From positions 1 to 5,919 of the forward strand of contig CBDUCN010000316.1 of NCBI GenBank assembly GCA_965365655.1: DNA of 5,919 bases. Direction: 5' to 3'. Shown piece by piece: positions 1 through 5,426 of this stretch; the stretch's first letter is position 1; each line of letters opens with the position of its first letter. The position numbers and the translations under genes are program-made. Origin of the DNA: JBFHNV01 sp965365655. Lineage in GTDB: Bacteria > Pseudomonadota > Gammaproteobacteria > HK1. Below the pieces are notes generated by a model that saw nothing but the letters and a program-made list of their open reading frames with translations, did not search any database and was not told the origin of the DNA.

Positions 1-161
1 GGGACGACTACAAGCGCGCGGTGAACGACATGGTCACGCACACCAGCACCGCGTGTGCGCCGTGGACCCTGATCGCCGGCGACGACAAGAAGTTTGCCCG
101 CGTGCAGGTGCTGGAGACCTTCTGCGATCGCATCGCCGGCGCGCTGGGCAGCAAGAGCTGA
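1..161 (+). CDS. PPK2-family polyphosphate kinase, C-terminal end (5' truncated)
   Basis: Only the last 52 codons and the TGA stop are in the window; the gene begins upstream. The visible tail reads DDYKRAVNDMVTHTST, then APWTLIAGDDKKFARVQVLE, and ends DRIAGALGSKS. The series 'TST..APW..I...DKK.AR..VLET..DR' is the characteristic C-terminal end of PPK2 proteins. These cytoplasmic P-loop kinases transfer phosphate between polyphosphate and nucleotides (AMP, ADP or GDP, depending on class). The catalytic Walker motifs lie outside the window, so the class (nucleoside diphosphate kinase, AMP phosphotransferase or tandem-domain form) cannot be decided. The gene is co-directional with the mod operon but separated from it by 128 bases, so linkage to molybdate uptake is not implied. 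The family call is from recalled family pattern and is fairly sure. Confidence 0.85.
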   Translation, partial: DDYKRAVNDMVTHTSTACAPWTLIAGDDKKFARVQVLETFCDRIAGALGSKS

Positions 162-289
162 CGGTCGACGGCCTTGCGCGGCGCCGGCCGCGGCGGCGCG
201 GCAACCCTGACGGGCCCTGACCGCGCGGGCGCGCCGGCAGGCGCGGGGTATGCTTGGCCCCGCCCGCCGTACCCACTCCCGGAGCGTCC
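162..289. other. Intergenic gap between the PPK2 gene and modA
   Basis: These 128 bases are almost all G and C. Just after the PPK2 stop there is a short stem, GCGCCG at 181-186 and CGGCGC at 194-199 with a 7-base loop, but no T run follows, so it is only a weak terminator candidate. The heptamer CCCTGAC occurs twice (205-211 and 215-221). The only AT-containing promoter-like element is TATGCT at 249-254, without a matching -35 box at the usual spacing. I see no ModE-type palindrome with TATAT half-sites and no recognisable molybdenum-cofactor riboswitch. The mod promoter probably lies here but cannot be placed. Confidence 0.5.
281..284 (+). promoter_or_regulatory. Ribosome binding site of modA
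   Basis: GGAG lies five bases before the ATG at 290. It selects this ATG over the in-frame TTG at 254, which would add 12 residues (including a run of prolines) before the signal peptide. Confidence 0.7.
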
Positions 290-1108
290 ATGGCGCGCAG
301 CGCCCGCCTGCATCACCCGTGCGCCGTGCTGGCCCTGCTCGGCGCGCTGGTCACGGGCGCGCCCGGCGCGCGCGCCGGCGCCGACGCGCCGTCCGCCGGC
401 GCGCCCGTCGTCGCGGTCGCGGCGAATCTCACCGACGTGGCCGCGGACATCGCCGCGGCCTTCACCGCGGCGAGCGGCGAGACGGTGCGGCTCAGCTTCG
501 GCGCGTCCGGGACGCTCGCGCGCCAGGTGCTGCGCGGCGCCCCGTTCGAGCTGCTGATCTCGGCCGACGAGGACTACCCGCGGCGCCTCGCGGCGGCCGG
601 GCGCACCCGCGGCGACGGCGCGGTGTACGCGATCGGCCGGCTCGCGGTGTACCTCGCGCCGGGGACCGGACTGACGCTGCCGACGGAGCCCGTTGCGGCG
701 CCGGCAATGAGGCGCCTGCTGGCCGACCCGGCGATCCGGCGCATTGCGATCGCGAACCCGGAGCACGCGCCCTACGGACGGGCGGCGCGCGAGGTGCTGC
801 AGCGCGTCGGCGCGTGGCCGCTTCCGGCGGGACGCCTGCTGACGGGCGAGAACGTCGCGCAGACCGCGCGCTTCGCCCGCGCGGGCGGCGTGCAGGCCGC
901 GCTGCTGCCGCTGTCGCTCGCGCGCCTGCCGGTGCTCGCGCCCGGAAGCCATCGCGCGCTGCCCGACGACTGGCACGCGCCGATCCGCCAGCGCATGGTC
1001 CTCACCGTCGCGGCCGGACCGGTCGCCGAGGCCTTCTACCGCTTCATGCTCGGCCGCGAGGCGCGCGCGCTGCTCGAGCAGGCCGGCTACCGCGTGCCGG
1101 CCGACTGA
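290..1108 (+). CDS. modA: Molybdate ABC transporter, periplasmic binding protein ModA
   Basis: This 272-residue protein captures molybdate (and probably tungstate) in the periplasm and delivers it to ModB. Residues 1-29 form a Sec signal peptide: basic start MARSARLHH, hydrophobic core LALLGALV, and a likely cut after ARA (27-29). The mature part starts with the ModA pattern VAVAANLTDVAADIAAAF, then LSFGASGTLARQVLRGAP and LLISADEDY. Asn46, Ser73 (in GASGT) and Tyr162 (in NPEHAPYG) match the ligand positions known from Azotobacter vinelandii ModA2 rather than the E. coli ModA set, where a Ser occupies the first site. Length is typical for the family. The ATG at 290 is preceded by GGAG and gives a clean signal peptide. 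It is the first gene of modABC, with modB 18 bases downstream. The family call is secure; the preference between molybdate and tungstate is inferred. Confidence 0.95.
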   Translation: MARSARLHHPCAVLALLGALVTGAPGARAGADAPSAGAPVVAVAANLTDVAADIAAAFTAASGETVRLSFGASGTLARQVLRGAPFELLISADEDYPRRLAAAGRTRGDGAVYAIGRLAVYLAPGTGLTLPTEPVAAPAMRRLLADPAIRRIAIANPEHAPYGRAAREVLQRVGAWPLPAGRLLTGENVAQTARFARAGGVQAALLPLSLARLPVLAPGSHRALPDDWHAPIRQRMVLTVAAGPVAEAFYRFMLGREARALLEQAGYRVPAD

Positions 1109-1126
1109 CGCGCCGGCAGCCTCGCC

Positions 1127-1795
1127 GTGGACTGGGACGCCCTCAGCCTGTCGCTGCGCCTCGCGGCATGCACCGCGCTGATCCTGCTGCCGCTGGGCGT
1201 GGCAGCCGCGCGCGTGCTGGCCTGGGGTCGCTTCCGCGGGCGCGGCGTCCTGGAGGCGCTGCTGACCGTGCCGCTGGTGCTGCCGCCCACGGTGCTGGGC
1301 TTCTACCTGCTGGGCTCCTTCGACGCCGGCGCGCCGGTCGGGGCGCTGTGGCGCGCGCTCACCGGCGGGACCCTGAACTTCAGCTTCGCGGGCCTGCTCG
1401 CCGCGTCCGTGCTCGCGAACCTCCCGTTCGCGATCCTGCCGATGCAGCGCGCGTTCGAGTCCATCGCGCGCAACGTGCGCGAGGCGGCGTGGTGCAGCGG
1501 GCTGAGCGCGTGGGCGACCCTGTGGCGCATCGAGCTGCCGCTGGCCTGGCCGGGACTGCTGTCGGGCATGGTGCTGACCTTCGCGCACACGCTCGGCGAG
1601 TTCGGCGTCGTGCTGATGGTGGGCGGCAACATCCCGGGCGAGACCCGCACCCTGTCCATCGCGATCTACGACCGCACCCAGGCCTTCGACGACCGCGCGG
1701 CCGGGATCATGTCGGCGACGCTGCTCGGCTTCTCGTTCCTCGTGGTGTGGGGCGTGTACCTGCTCGACCGGCGGATGCGGGGCCGGCGTGGCTGA
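1127..1795 (+). CDS. modB: Molybdate ABC transporter, permease ModB
   Basis: This 222-residue inner-membrane subunit forms the molybdate channel as a dimer. About five hydrophobic segments are visible (roughly residues 9-31, 41-63, 86-107, 144-166 and 193-213). The coupling loop that docks on ModC is present: EAA at 119-121, Gly125, and the I.LP end at 135-138. The ModB-specific sequences VLPPTVLGFYLL (51-62) and HTLGEFGVVLMVGGNIPGET (154-173), followed by RTLSIAIYD, are present. The start is a GTG at 1127 with no clear Shine-Dalgarno sequence. It is the first possible start after the modA stop, which is in the same frame seven codons earlier, so the start can hardly be further upstream. Translation is probably coupled to modA. 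The last eight bases overlap modC. Length is usual for ModB, with nothing missing. Confidence 0.95.
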   Translation: MDWDALSLSLRLAACTALILLPLGVAAARVLAWGRFRGRGVLEALLTVPLVLPPTVLGFYLLGSFDAGAPVGALWRALTGGTLNFSFAGLLAASVLANLPFAILPMQRAFESIARNVREAAWCSGLSAWATLWRIELPLAWPGLLSGMVLTFAHTLGEFGVVLMVGGNIPGETRTLSIAIYDRTQAFDDRAAGIMSATLLGFSFLVVWGVYLLDRRMRGRRG

Positions 1796-2900
1796 GCCCG
1801 GGCTGGACGTCACGCTCGCGCAGGACGCGCCGATCCCGCTCGCGGTGCGCCTCGCGTGCGCCCCGGGCGAGCTGCTGGCGCTGGTGGGGCCGTCGGGCAG
1901 CGGCAAGACCACGGTGCTGCGCACGATCGCCGGGCTGTACCGCCCGCGCGACGGCCACGTGCGCTGCAACGGCGAGACCTGGCTGGACACCGCCGCCGGC
2001 GTGCACCGCCCCGCGCAGCAGCGCCGCGCCGGGCTGGTGTTCCAGGACTACGCGCTGTTCCCCCACCTCACCGTGCTGCACAACGTCACCGCGGCGCTGG
2101 GCCACCTGCCGCGGGCCCGGCGCCGGGCCCGCGCCGAGGCGCTGCTCGACCAGGTGAACCTCGCGGGCCTCGAGGATCGCCACCCGCAGACCCTGTCCGG
2201 CGGCCAGCAGCAGCGGGTCGCGATCGCGCGCGCGCTGGCGCGCGAGCCCGGCGTGCTGCTGCTCGACGAGCCGTTCTCGGCGGTGGACCAGGTCACGCGG
2301 CGCAAGCTGCGCCGCGAGCTCGCGGCGCTGCGCACCGCGCTCCAGGCCCCGGTGGTGCTGGTCACCCACGACCTGGAGGAGGCCGCGATGCTGGCCGACC
2401 GGCTGTGCATCCTGCACCACGGCGAGACCCTGCAGAGCGGCCCGCCGCGCGACGTGCTCGCGCGGCCCGACAGCATGCAGGTCGCGCGGCTGGTGGATCT
2501 GCGCAACGTGTTCGAGGGCCGCGTGCACGACCACGACGCCGCCGCGGGAGTGACCCGCATCGAGTGGCGGGGCCGGCTGCTGGAAGCCCGGCACCGCCCC
2601 GACCTGCCGGCGGGCGCCGCGGTGAGCTGGGTCATCCCGAGTGCGGCGGTAATCCTGCACCGGCGTGACCGCCCGTCGCGCGGCGAGCGCGAGAACCCGG
2701 TCGCGGGCGTCGTCGAGAGCCTGGTGCCGCTCGGAGAGAACGCGAGCCTCGATCTGCGCGTGGACGGCCCGTCGGGCGAGTCGATCGCGCTCTCGGTGCC
2801 GCTGCACGTCGCGGAGCGCAACGCGCTGTCGGTCGGCGCCGACGCGCGGGTCTCGCTGCGCGCCGACGCGATCCACCTGATGCCGGCCGGCGGCGCCTGA
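1788..2900 (+). CDS. modC: Molybdate ABC transporter, ATP-binding protein ModC
   Basis: This 370-residue cytoplasmic ATPase powers ModB. All ABC motifs are intact: Walker A GPSGSGKT (34-41), Q-loop Gln86 in VFQDYALFPHLTV, signature LSGGQQQR (136-143), Walker B VLLLDEP (156-162) with catalytic Glu161, D-loop SAVD (164-167) and H-loop His194. After a linker around residues 235-300, residues about 303-367 (from NPVAGVVESLVPLGENASL to LRADAIHLM) form one TOBE/Mop-type domain. In ModC proteins this domain binds molybdate and allows feedback on transport. The start is GTG at 1788, inside the end of modB (8-base overlap), which suggests translational coupling. No strong ribosome binding site is seen. 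The neighbouring modA and modB and the TOBE domain support ModC over related CysA or PotA-type ATPases. It is the last gene of the operon, converging with a minus-strand gene. Confidence 0.95.
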   Translation: MAEPGLDVTLAQDAPIPLAVRLACAPGELLALVGPSGSGKTTVLRTIAGLYRPRDGHVRCNGETWLDTAAGVHRPAQQRRAGLVFQDYALFPHLTVLHNVTAALGHLPRARRRARAEALLDQVNLAGLEDRHPQTLSGGQQQRVAIARALAREPGVLLLDEPFSAVDQVTRRKLRRELAALRTALQAPVVLVTHDLEEAAMLADRLCILHHGETLQSGPPRDVLARPDSMQVARLVDLRNVFEGRVHDHDAAAGVTRIEWRGRLLEARHRPDLPAGAAVSWVIPSAAVILHRRDRPSRGERENPVAGVVESLVPLGENASLDLRVDGPSGESIALSVPLHVAERNALSVGADARVSLRADAIHLMPAGGA

Positions 2901-2905
2901 ATCCA

Positions 2906-2920
2906 CCGCCGCGCCGGCGG
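2906..2920 (+). terminator. Short stem-loop just after modC (weak terminator candidate)
   Basis: CCGCCG (2906-2911) and CGGCGG (2915-2920) pair perfectly around a CGC loop, starting five bases after the modC stop. No T run follows, so it may only stabilise the 3' end of the mod mRNA. Confidence 0.3.
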
Positions 2921-3009
2921 GCCGGGTCGAGTGCCCGCGCCCTCGGCGTTTGCCAGGGCCGTGAAGCGGGTGCCCGCGTCGACGGCCACACGCCATACGC
3001 CGGCAGCCG

Positions 3010-3046
3010 CCCGCGCCGGCGCCCGGCCCCGGGGCGCCGGCGCGGG
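3010..3046. terminator. 15-bp perfect GC hairpin between convergent genes
   Basis: The arms 3010-3024 and 3032-3046 are exact reverse complements (15 bp, G and C only) around the 7-base loop GGCCCCG. It lies 109 bases after the modC stop and 8 bases beyond the stop codon of the minus-strand gene ending at 3055. This is where both convergent transcripts would end. Neither strand has a following T run, so it is not a classical intrinsic terminator. It could act as a bidirectional stop, a Rho-assisted end or an RNA 3'-end protector. Confidence 0.55.
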
Positions 3047-3054
3047 GCGCCGCG

Positions 3055-3570
3055 CTACTTCTTCGCGCCGCCCCGGGGCTTGCTGCCGCCGCCCTGGCCG
3101 CCCGGCTGCATGCCCGACAGCGCCGACGCCCACTGGCGCTGCAGCGCCTGCATCTGCCCCGCCATCTGCTCCCAGCCGGACATCAGCTGCTTCACGTGCT
3201 CCTCGCCGGGCATGCCCGCCGCGGGGCTGGACTTGCCCATCAGGTCAAACCACTGCTGCCACAGCTTGTGCTGGGCATCGGTCCACTGGTCGATCAGGTT
3301 CACGCCTTCAGAGGCCCAGCGCTTCATCTCGTCCGGCGCGCCCTCCATCTTCGCGACCTGCTCGGCCCACGCCCGGGTCGCCTGCTTCTGGGTCTCCAGG
3401 GTCTTCTCGACCGCCTCCTGCCAGCGCGACAGGCCCTGCGTCCACGGCGGGCCGCTGCCCGCGGCGCCGCCGGCGGCCTGCTGCACGCTCTGCACCCAGT
3501 CCTGCCAGAGCTTCTGCTGGCCCTGCATCCAGTCGTTGATCAGATTCTGCATGTCGGCTTGCTGAGCCAT
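3055..3570 (-). CDS. Small Trp/Gln-rich helical protein, phasin/PhaE-like (function unproven)
   Basis: This 171-residue protein has no signal peptide and no membrane segment. It is rich in Gln, Trp, Met and Ala and almost wholly predicted helix up to about residue 153. It ends in a flexible tail (GGQGGG, then SKPRGGAKK). A 17-residue unit occurs twice: NLINDWMQGQQKLWQDW (9-25) and NLIDQWTDAQHKLWQQW (91-107), identical at 10 positions. Weaker Trp-bearing helices lie between and after them (around 43-72 and 128-147). Such amphipathic helices with a basic Ala/Gly/Lys tail recall phasins and the PhaE subunit of class III polyhydroxyalkanoate synthase, which bind PHA granules, but no PHA gene is nearby and I do not recognise a specific family. 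The start at 3570 is chosen for its strong ribosome binding site; the frame runs on to 3786 but that extension looks non-coding. The stop is TAG. Confidence 0.8.
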   Translation of the reverse strand: MAQQADMQNLINDWMQGQQKLWQDWVQSVQQAAGGAAGSGPPWTQGLSRWQEAVEKTLETQKQATRAWAEQVAKMEGAPDEMKRWASEGVNLIDQWTDAQHKLWQQWFDLMGKSSPAAGMPGEEHVKQLMSGWEQMAGQMQALQRQWASALSGMQPGGQGGGSKPRGGAKK

Positions 3571-3577
3571 CGTCGTG

Positions 3578-3585
3578 TCCCCTTT
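3578..3585 (-). promoter_or_regulatory. Ribosome binding site of the phasin-like gene
   Basis: On the minus strand AAAGGGGA lies seven bases before the ATG at 3570. It is the best Shine-Dalgarno match in the window. It fixes the start, rejecting the longer frame from 3786, and suggests strong translation, as expected for an abundant structural protein. Confidence 0.7.
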
Positions 3586-3663
3586 CGTGTCTGGCGCGCG
3601 TGCGCGATTGTGGTGCGTCTGGGTGAAGGATAGCCGCGCGGGCGCTGCAGTGCAGAACGCGGA

Positions 3664-3710
3664 GCCGGGCGCGCAGGAAGCGCAGGATTCCTGCGCGGTG
3701 CCGGGCGCGC
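3664..3710. repeat. Small hairpin with flanking direct repeats between the DUF6064 and phasin-like genes
   Basis: GCGCAGGA (3680-3687) and TCCTGCGC (3689-3696) form a perfect 8-base inverted repeat around one T. As RNA this would be a 7-bp stem with a 3-base loop. A further copy of GCGCAGGA lies at 3671-3678. The whole is flanked by the 11-mer GCCGGGCGCGC at 3664-3674 and 3700-3710. It lies immediately downstream of the DUF6064 gene, which ends at 3713 on the minus strand, and upstream of the phasin-like gene. It could be a terminator for the first or an operator for the second. No T run follows. Confidence 0.45.
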
Positions 3711-3712
3711 CG

Positions 3713-4366
3713 TCAGCGGCCGGGCGCCCGCGTCGGCCACGCGGCGGCGGCGATCCCGACGAGCATCGCCGCGACCAGTGCGACATCCGGCGCCAGCCCG
3801 AGCGTCCAGGCCACGGCGAGCGCGTACGCGCCCCAGAGCAGGGGCACCATCAGCAGGTGCAGCGGCGCCGGCGGCGCGCCCAGCAGCAACAGGCCGACGG
3901 TGAGTGCGGCGGTCGGCGCCGGCGACACCCCGGCCACCGGCGCCGCCGCCCAGGCGCCCGACCACGCGGCGCCCGCGAGCGGCGCGCCGACGAGCGCGAG
4001 CAGCACCAGGCACGCGCCGAGACCCTCCCGGAAGCCGCGAACGCCGCGCGGCCGCAGCCGGGCGCGCAGCACGCCGCTCCACGCGAGCAGCAGCGCCTGC
4101 AACACGAACAGCGCGGCGAACACCATGCCCGCCCAGTTCAGCATCGCGTGGCTGCGCCACTCCCAGCCGACGGCGCACCACGCCCACGACGCGGCCAGCA
4201 CGCCCGCGAGCAGCCGCGGCGCGTGCCGCGCGCCGCGCAGCCACAGCGCGACGAGCGCGACGAGGCCGCCGAGCGCGAGGGCCTGCACGGGCCACAGCTC
4301 GGCGTGGTAGCGGGACGCGACGGCGAGCAGCGCCTGCGCGTCGTACGGGACCAGGCGCTCCAGCAC
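3713..4366 (-). CDS. DUF6064 family multi-pass membrane protein
   Basis: This 217-residue, very hydrophobic inner-membrane protein has about six or seven membrane segments (roughly residues 27-44, 51-67, 78-100, 114-134, 151-164, 168-187 and 192-210). The N-terminal pattern RYHAELWPVQ (19-28), the central NWAGMVFAALFVLQA (77-91) and the C-terminal GVSPAPTAALTVGLLLLGAP, then LLMVPLLWGAYALAV, match my memory of DUF6064 proteins, which have no known function. It begins with GTG at 4366, nine bases after the aldo/keto reductase stop. That stop lies in the same frame four codons upstream, so no earlier start is possible. No good ribosome binding site is visible, so translation is probably coupled to the reductase. 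Co-transcription with that gene is likely. A function in the envelope, perhaps linked to the exported reductase, is only inference. Confidence 0.85.
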   Translation of the reverse strand: MLERLVPYDAQALLAVASRYHAELWPVQALALGGLVALVALWLRGARHAPRLLAGVLAASWAWCAVGWEWRSHAMLNWAGMVFAALFVLQALLLAWSGVLRARLRPRGVRGFREGLGACLVLLALVGAPLAGAAWSGAWAAAPVAGVSPAPTAALTVGLLLLGAPPAPLHLLMVPLLWGAYALAVAWTLGLAPDVALVAAMLVGIAAAAWPTRAPGR

Positions 4367-4375
4367 CGGGCGGCG

Positions 4376-5287
4376 TCAGATGCTCGCGAGGTCGGACGCG
4401 ATGCGCCGGCGAAGCTCCGGGTCCGGCAACGGTCCGCGCGCGGCGCCCATGTTCTCCGTCATGTGGTCCACGCGACTGGTGGCCGGGATCGCACAGGTCA
4501 CGGCCGGGTGCGACACGACGAACTTGAGCAGCACCTGCGGCCAGCTCGCGGCGCCGATGGACGCAGCCCAGCCCGGCAGCGGCCGCCCCGCCAGCCGGTC
4601 GGGCAGCGCGCCGCGCCGGAATGGGCGGTTCGCGATCACCGCGATGCCGCGCTCCGCCGCGAGCGGCAGCAGCCGCGCCTCGGCCTCGCGGTCGACGGCG
4701 TTGTACGTGAGCTGCACGAAGTCGACGGGCTGCGACTCCATGATCGACGCGAGCGGCCCGTGGCGCGAGCCGTGCGACGTGGTGACGCCGACGTAGCGCA
4801 CGCGGCCCTCGGCCTTCGCGGCGAACAGCGTCTGCAGGTGCGACTCCCAGCTGACGAGGTTGTGCACCTGCTGCAGGTCCAGGCGCGCGAGCCCCCACAG
4901 CCGCTCGGAGTCGGCCATCTGCTCCTCGCCCTGCGAGGTGAACGGCGTCCACACCTTGGTCGCGCTGAACAGCCCGGGGTGCGCGCCGAGGCGCGACAGG
5001 CAGTGACCCACCACCTCCTCCGACGAGCCGTACATCGGCGACGAGTCGATCATCCCGCCGCCGTTGTCGAAGAACGCGCGCAGCACCTCCACGCGCTGCG
5101 CGCGCAGCGCCGCGTCGCGGCCGACGTTGAACGTGATCCAGGTGCCCATCCCGATCACCGGGATGCGCTCGCCGGTGGACGGGATCGCGCGGGTCAGCGG
5201 CGCGCGCGCTCCGGCGATCAGCGATGGCGGGGCCGCGGCGAGCGCCGCCGCGGCGGGCAGGGACGTCAGGAGACGGCGTCGATGCAT
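4376..5287 (-). CDS. Tat-exported aldo/keto reductase
   Basis: This 303-residue protein is an aldo/keto reductase, a TIM-barrel NAD(P)H-dependent carbonyl reductase or dehydrogenase; the substrate is unknown. It opens with a twin-arginine-type signal: HRRRLLTSL at 2-10, an Ala-rich core to about 24, and possible cleavage near AGARA (25-29). The barrel starts at IPVIGMGTW (42-50). The catalytic tetrad is intact: Asp81 and Tyr86 in MIDSSPMYG, Lys111 in SATKVW, and His142 in QQVHNLVSW. Later barrel elements include GRVRYVGVTT (161-170), VDFVQLTYNAVDR (188-200) and the cofactor-side segment CAIPATSRVDHMTEN (265-279). The ATG at 5287 is preferred because it starts the signal peptide and has GGAG four bases upstream; the frame remains open to 5500 but the extra stretch is not protein-like. 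A DUF6064 gene follows 9 bases later. A periplasmic site is odd for an enzyme of this kind and deserves checking. Confidence 0.93.
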   Translation of the reverse strand: MHRRRLLTSLPAAAALAAAPPSLIAGARAPLTRAIPSTGERIPVIGMGTWITFNVGRDAALRAQRVEVLRAFFDNGGGMIDSSPMYGSSEEVVGHCLSRLGAHPGLFSATKVWTPFTSQGEEQMADSERLWGLARLDLQQVHNLVSWESHLQTLFAAKAEGRVRYVGVTTSHGSRHGPLASIMESQPVDFVQLTYNAVDREAEARLLPLAAERGIAVIANRPFRRGALPDRLAGRPLPGWAASIGAASWPQVLLKFVVSHPAVTCAIPATSRVDHMTENMGAARGPLPDPELRRRIASDLASI

Positions 5288-5426
5288 GGCACTCCGTTGC
5301 ACGGGTCGCGTGTGGATGCTTCGCGCGGAGGCTACCCGCGGGCGCGGCAAATTGCCGGAGCCTGCTTGCGCTGAACGACGCCCGCGCCGAGGGCGGGCGG
5401 CGCATGCGACTGCGCGCGGGCGGCGG
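5288..5426. other. Intergenic gap between the cytochrome and aldo/keto reductase genes
   Basis: These 139 bases hold the ribosome binding site of the reductase gene (GGAG on the minus strand, 5292-5295) and a small perfect palindrome, CGGCAA-A-TTGCCG, at 5345-5357. The palindrome contains the only AT-rich core of the gap. It lies 58 bases upstream of the reductase ATG, so it could be an operator or promoter element. I see no T-run terminator after the cytochrome gene and no convincing -10/-35 pair. Confidence 0.45.
5345..5357. promoter_or_regulatory. 13-base palindrome, possible operator upstream of the reductase gene
   Basis: CGGCAA and TTGCCG are exact reverse complements around a central A. 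The position, 58 to 70 bases before the start codon on the minus strand, would suit a regulator site. A short inverted repeat can arise by chance in such GC-rich DNA, so this is tentative. Confidence 0.3.

Noticed and set aside
249..254. TATGCT as the -10 box of a modA promoter
   Set aside because: No -35-like hexamer lies 16 to 18 bases upstream, and the match could be chance.
254..289. TTG at 254 as the modA start
   Set aside because: It would add 12 residues before the signal peptide and has no ribosome binding site, whereas the ATG at 290 has GGAG at the right distance.
162..289. ModE operator or molybdenum-cofactor riboswitch upstream of modA
   Set aside because: No paired TATAT-type half-sites and no conserved aptamer-like layout are visible in these GC-rich 128 bases.
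8..1990. A 660-codon minus-strand open frame, and a 635-codon plus-strand one, across the mod genes
   Set aside because: Both are low-complexity Arg/Ala/Gly/Pro-rich shadows opposite or out of frame with modA, modB and modC, which have clear family motifs. GC-rich DNA lacks stop codons by chance.
3571..3786. Longer start for the phasin-like gene (to 3786)
   Set aside because: The extension is Ser/Arg/Pro-rich, overlaps the DUF6064 gene and ignores the strong ribosome binding site before 3570.
3540..5405. A 621-codon minus-strand frame spanning the reductase and DUF6064 genes
   Set aside because: It is out of frame with both recognised proteins and has the Arg/Ala-rich composition of a shadow frame.
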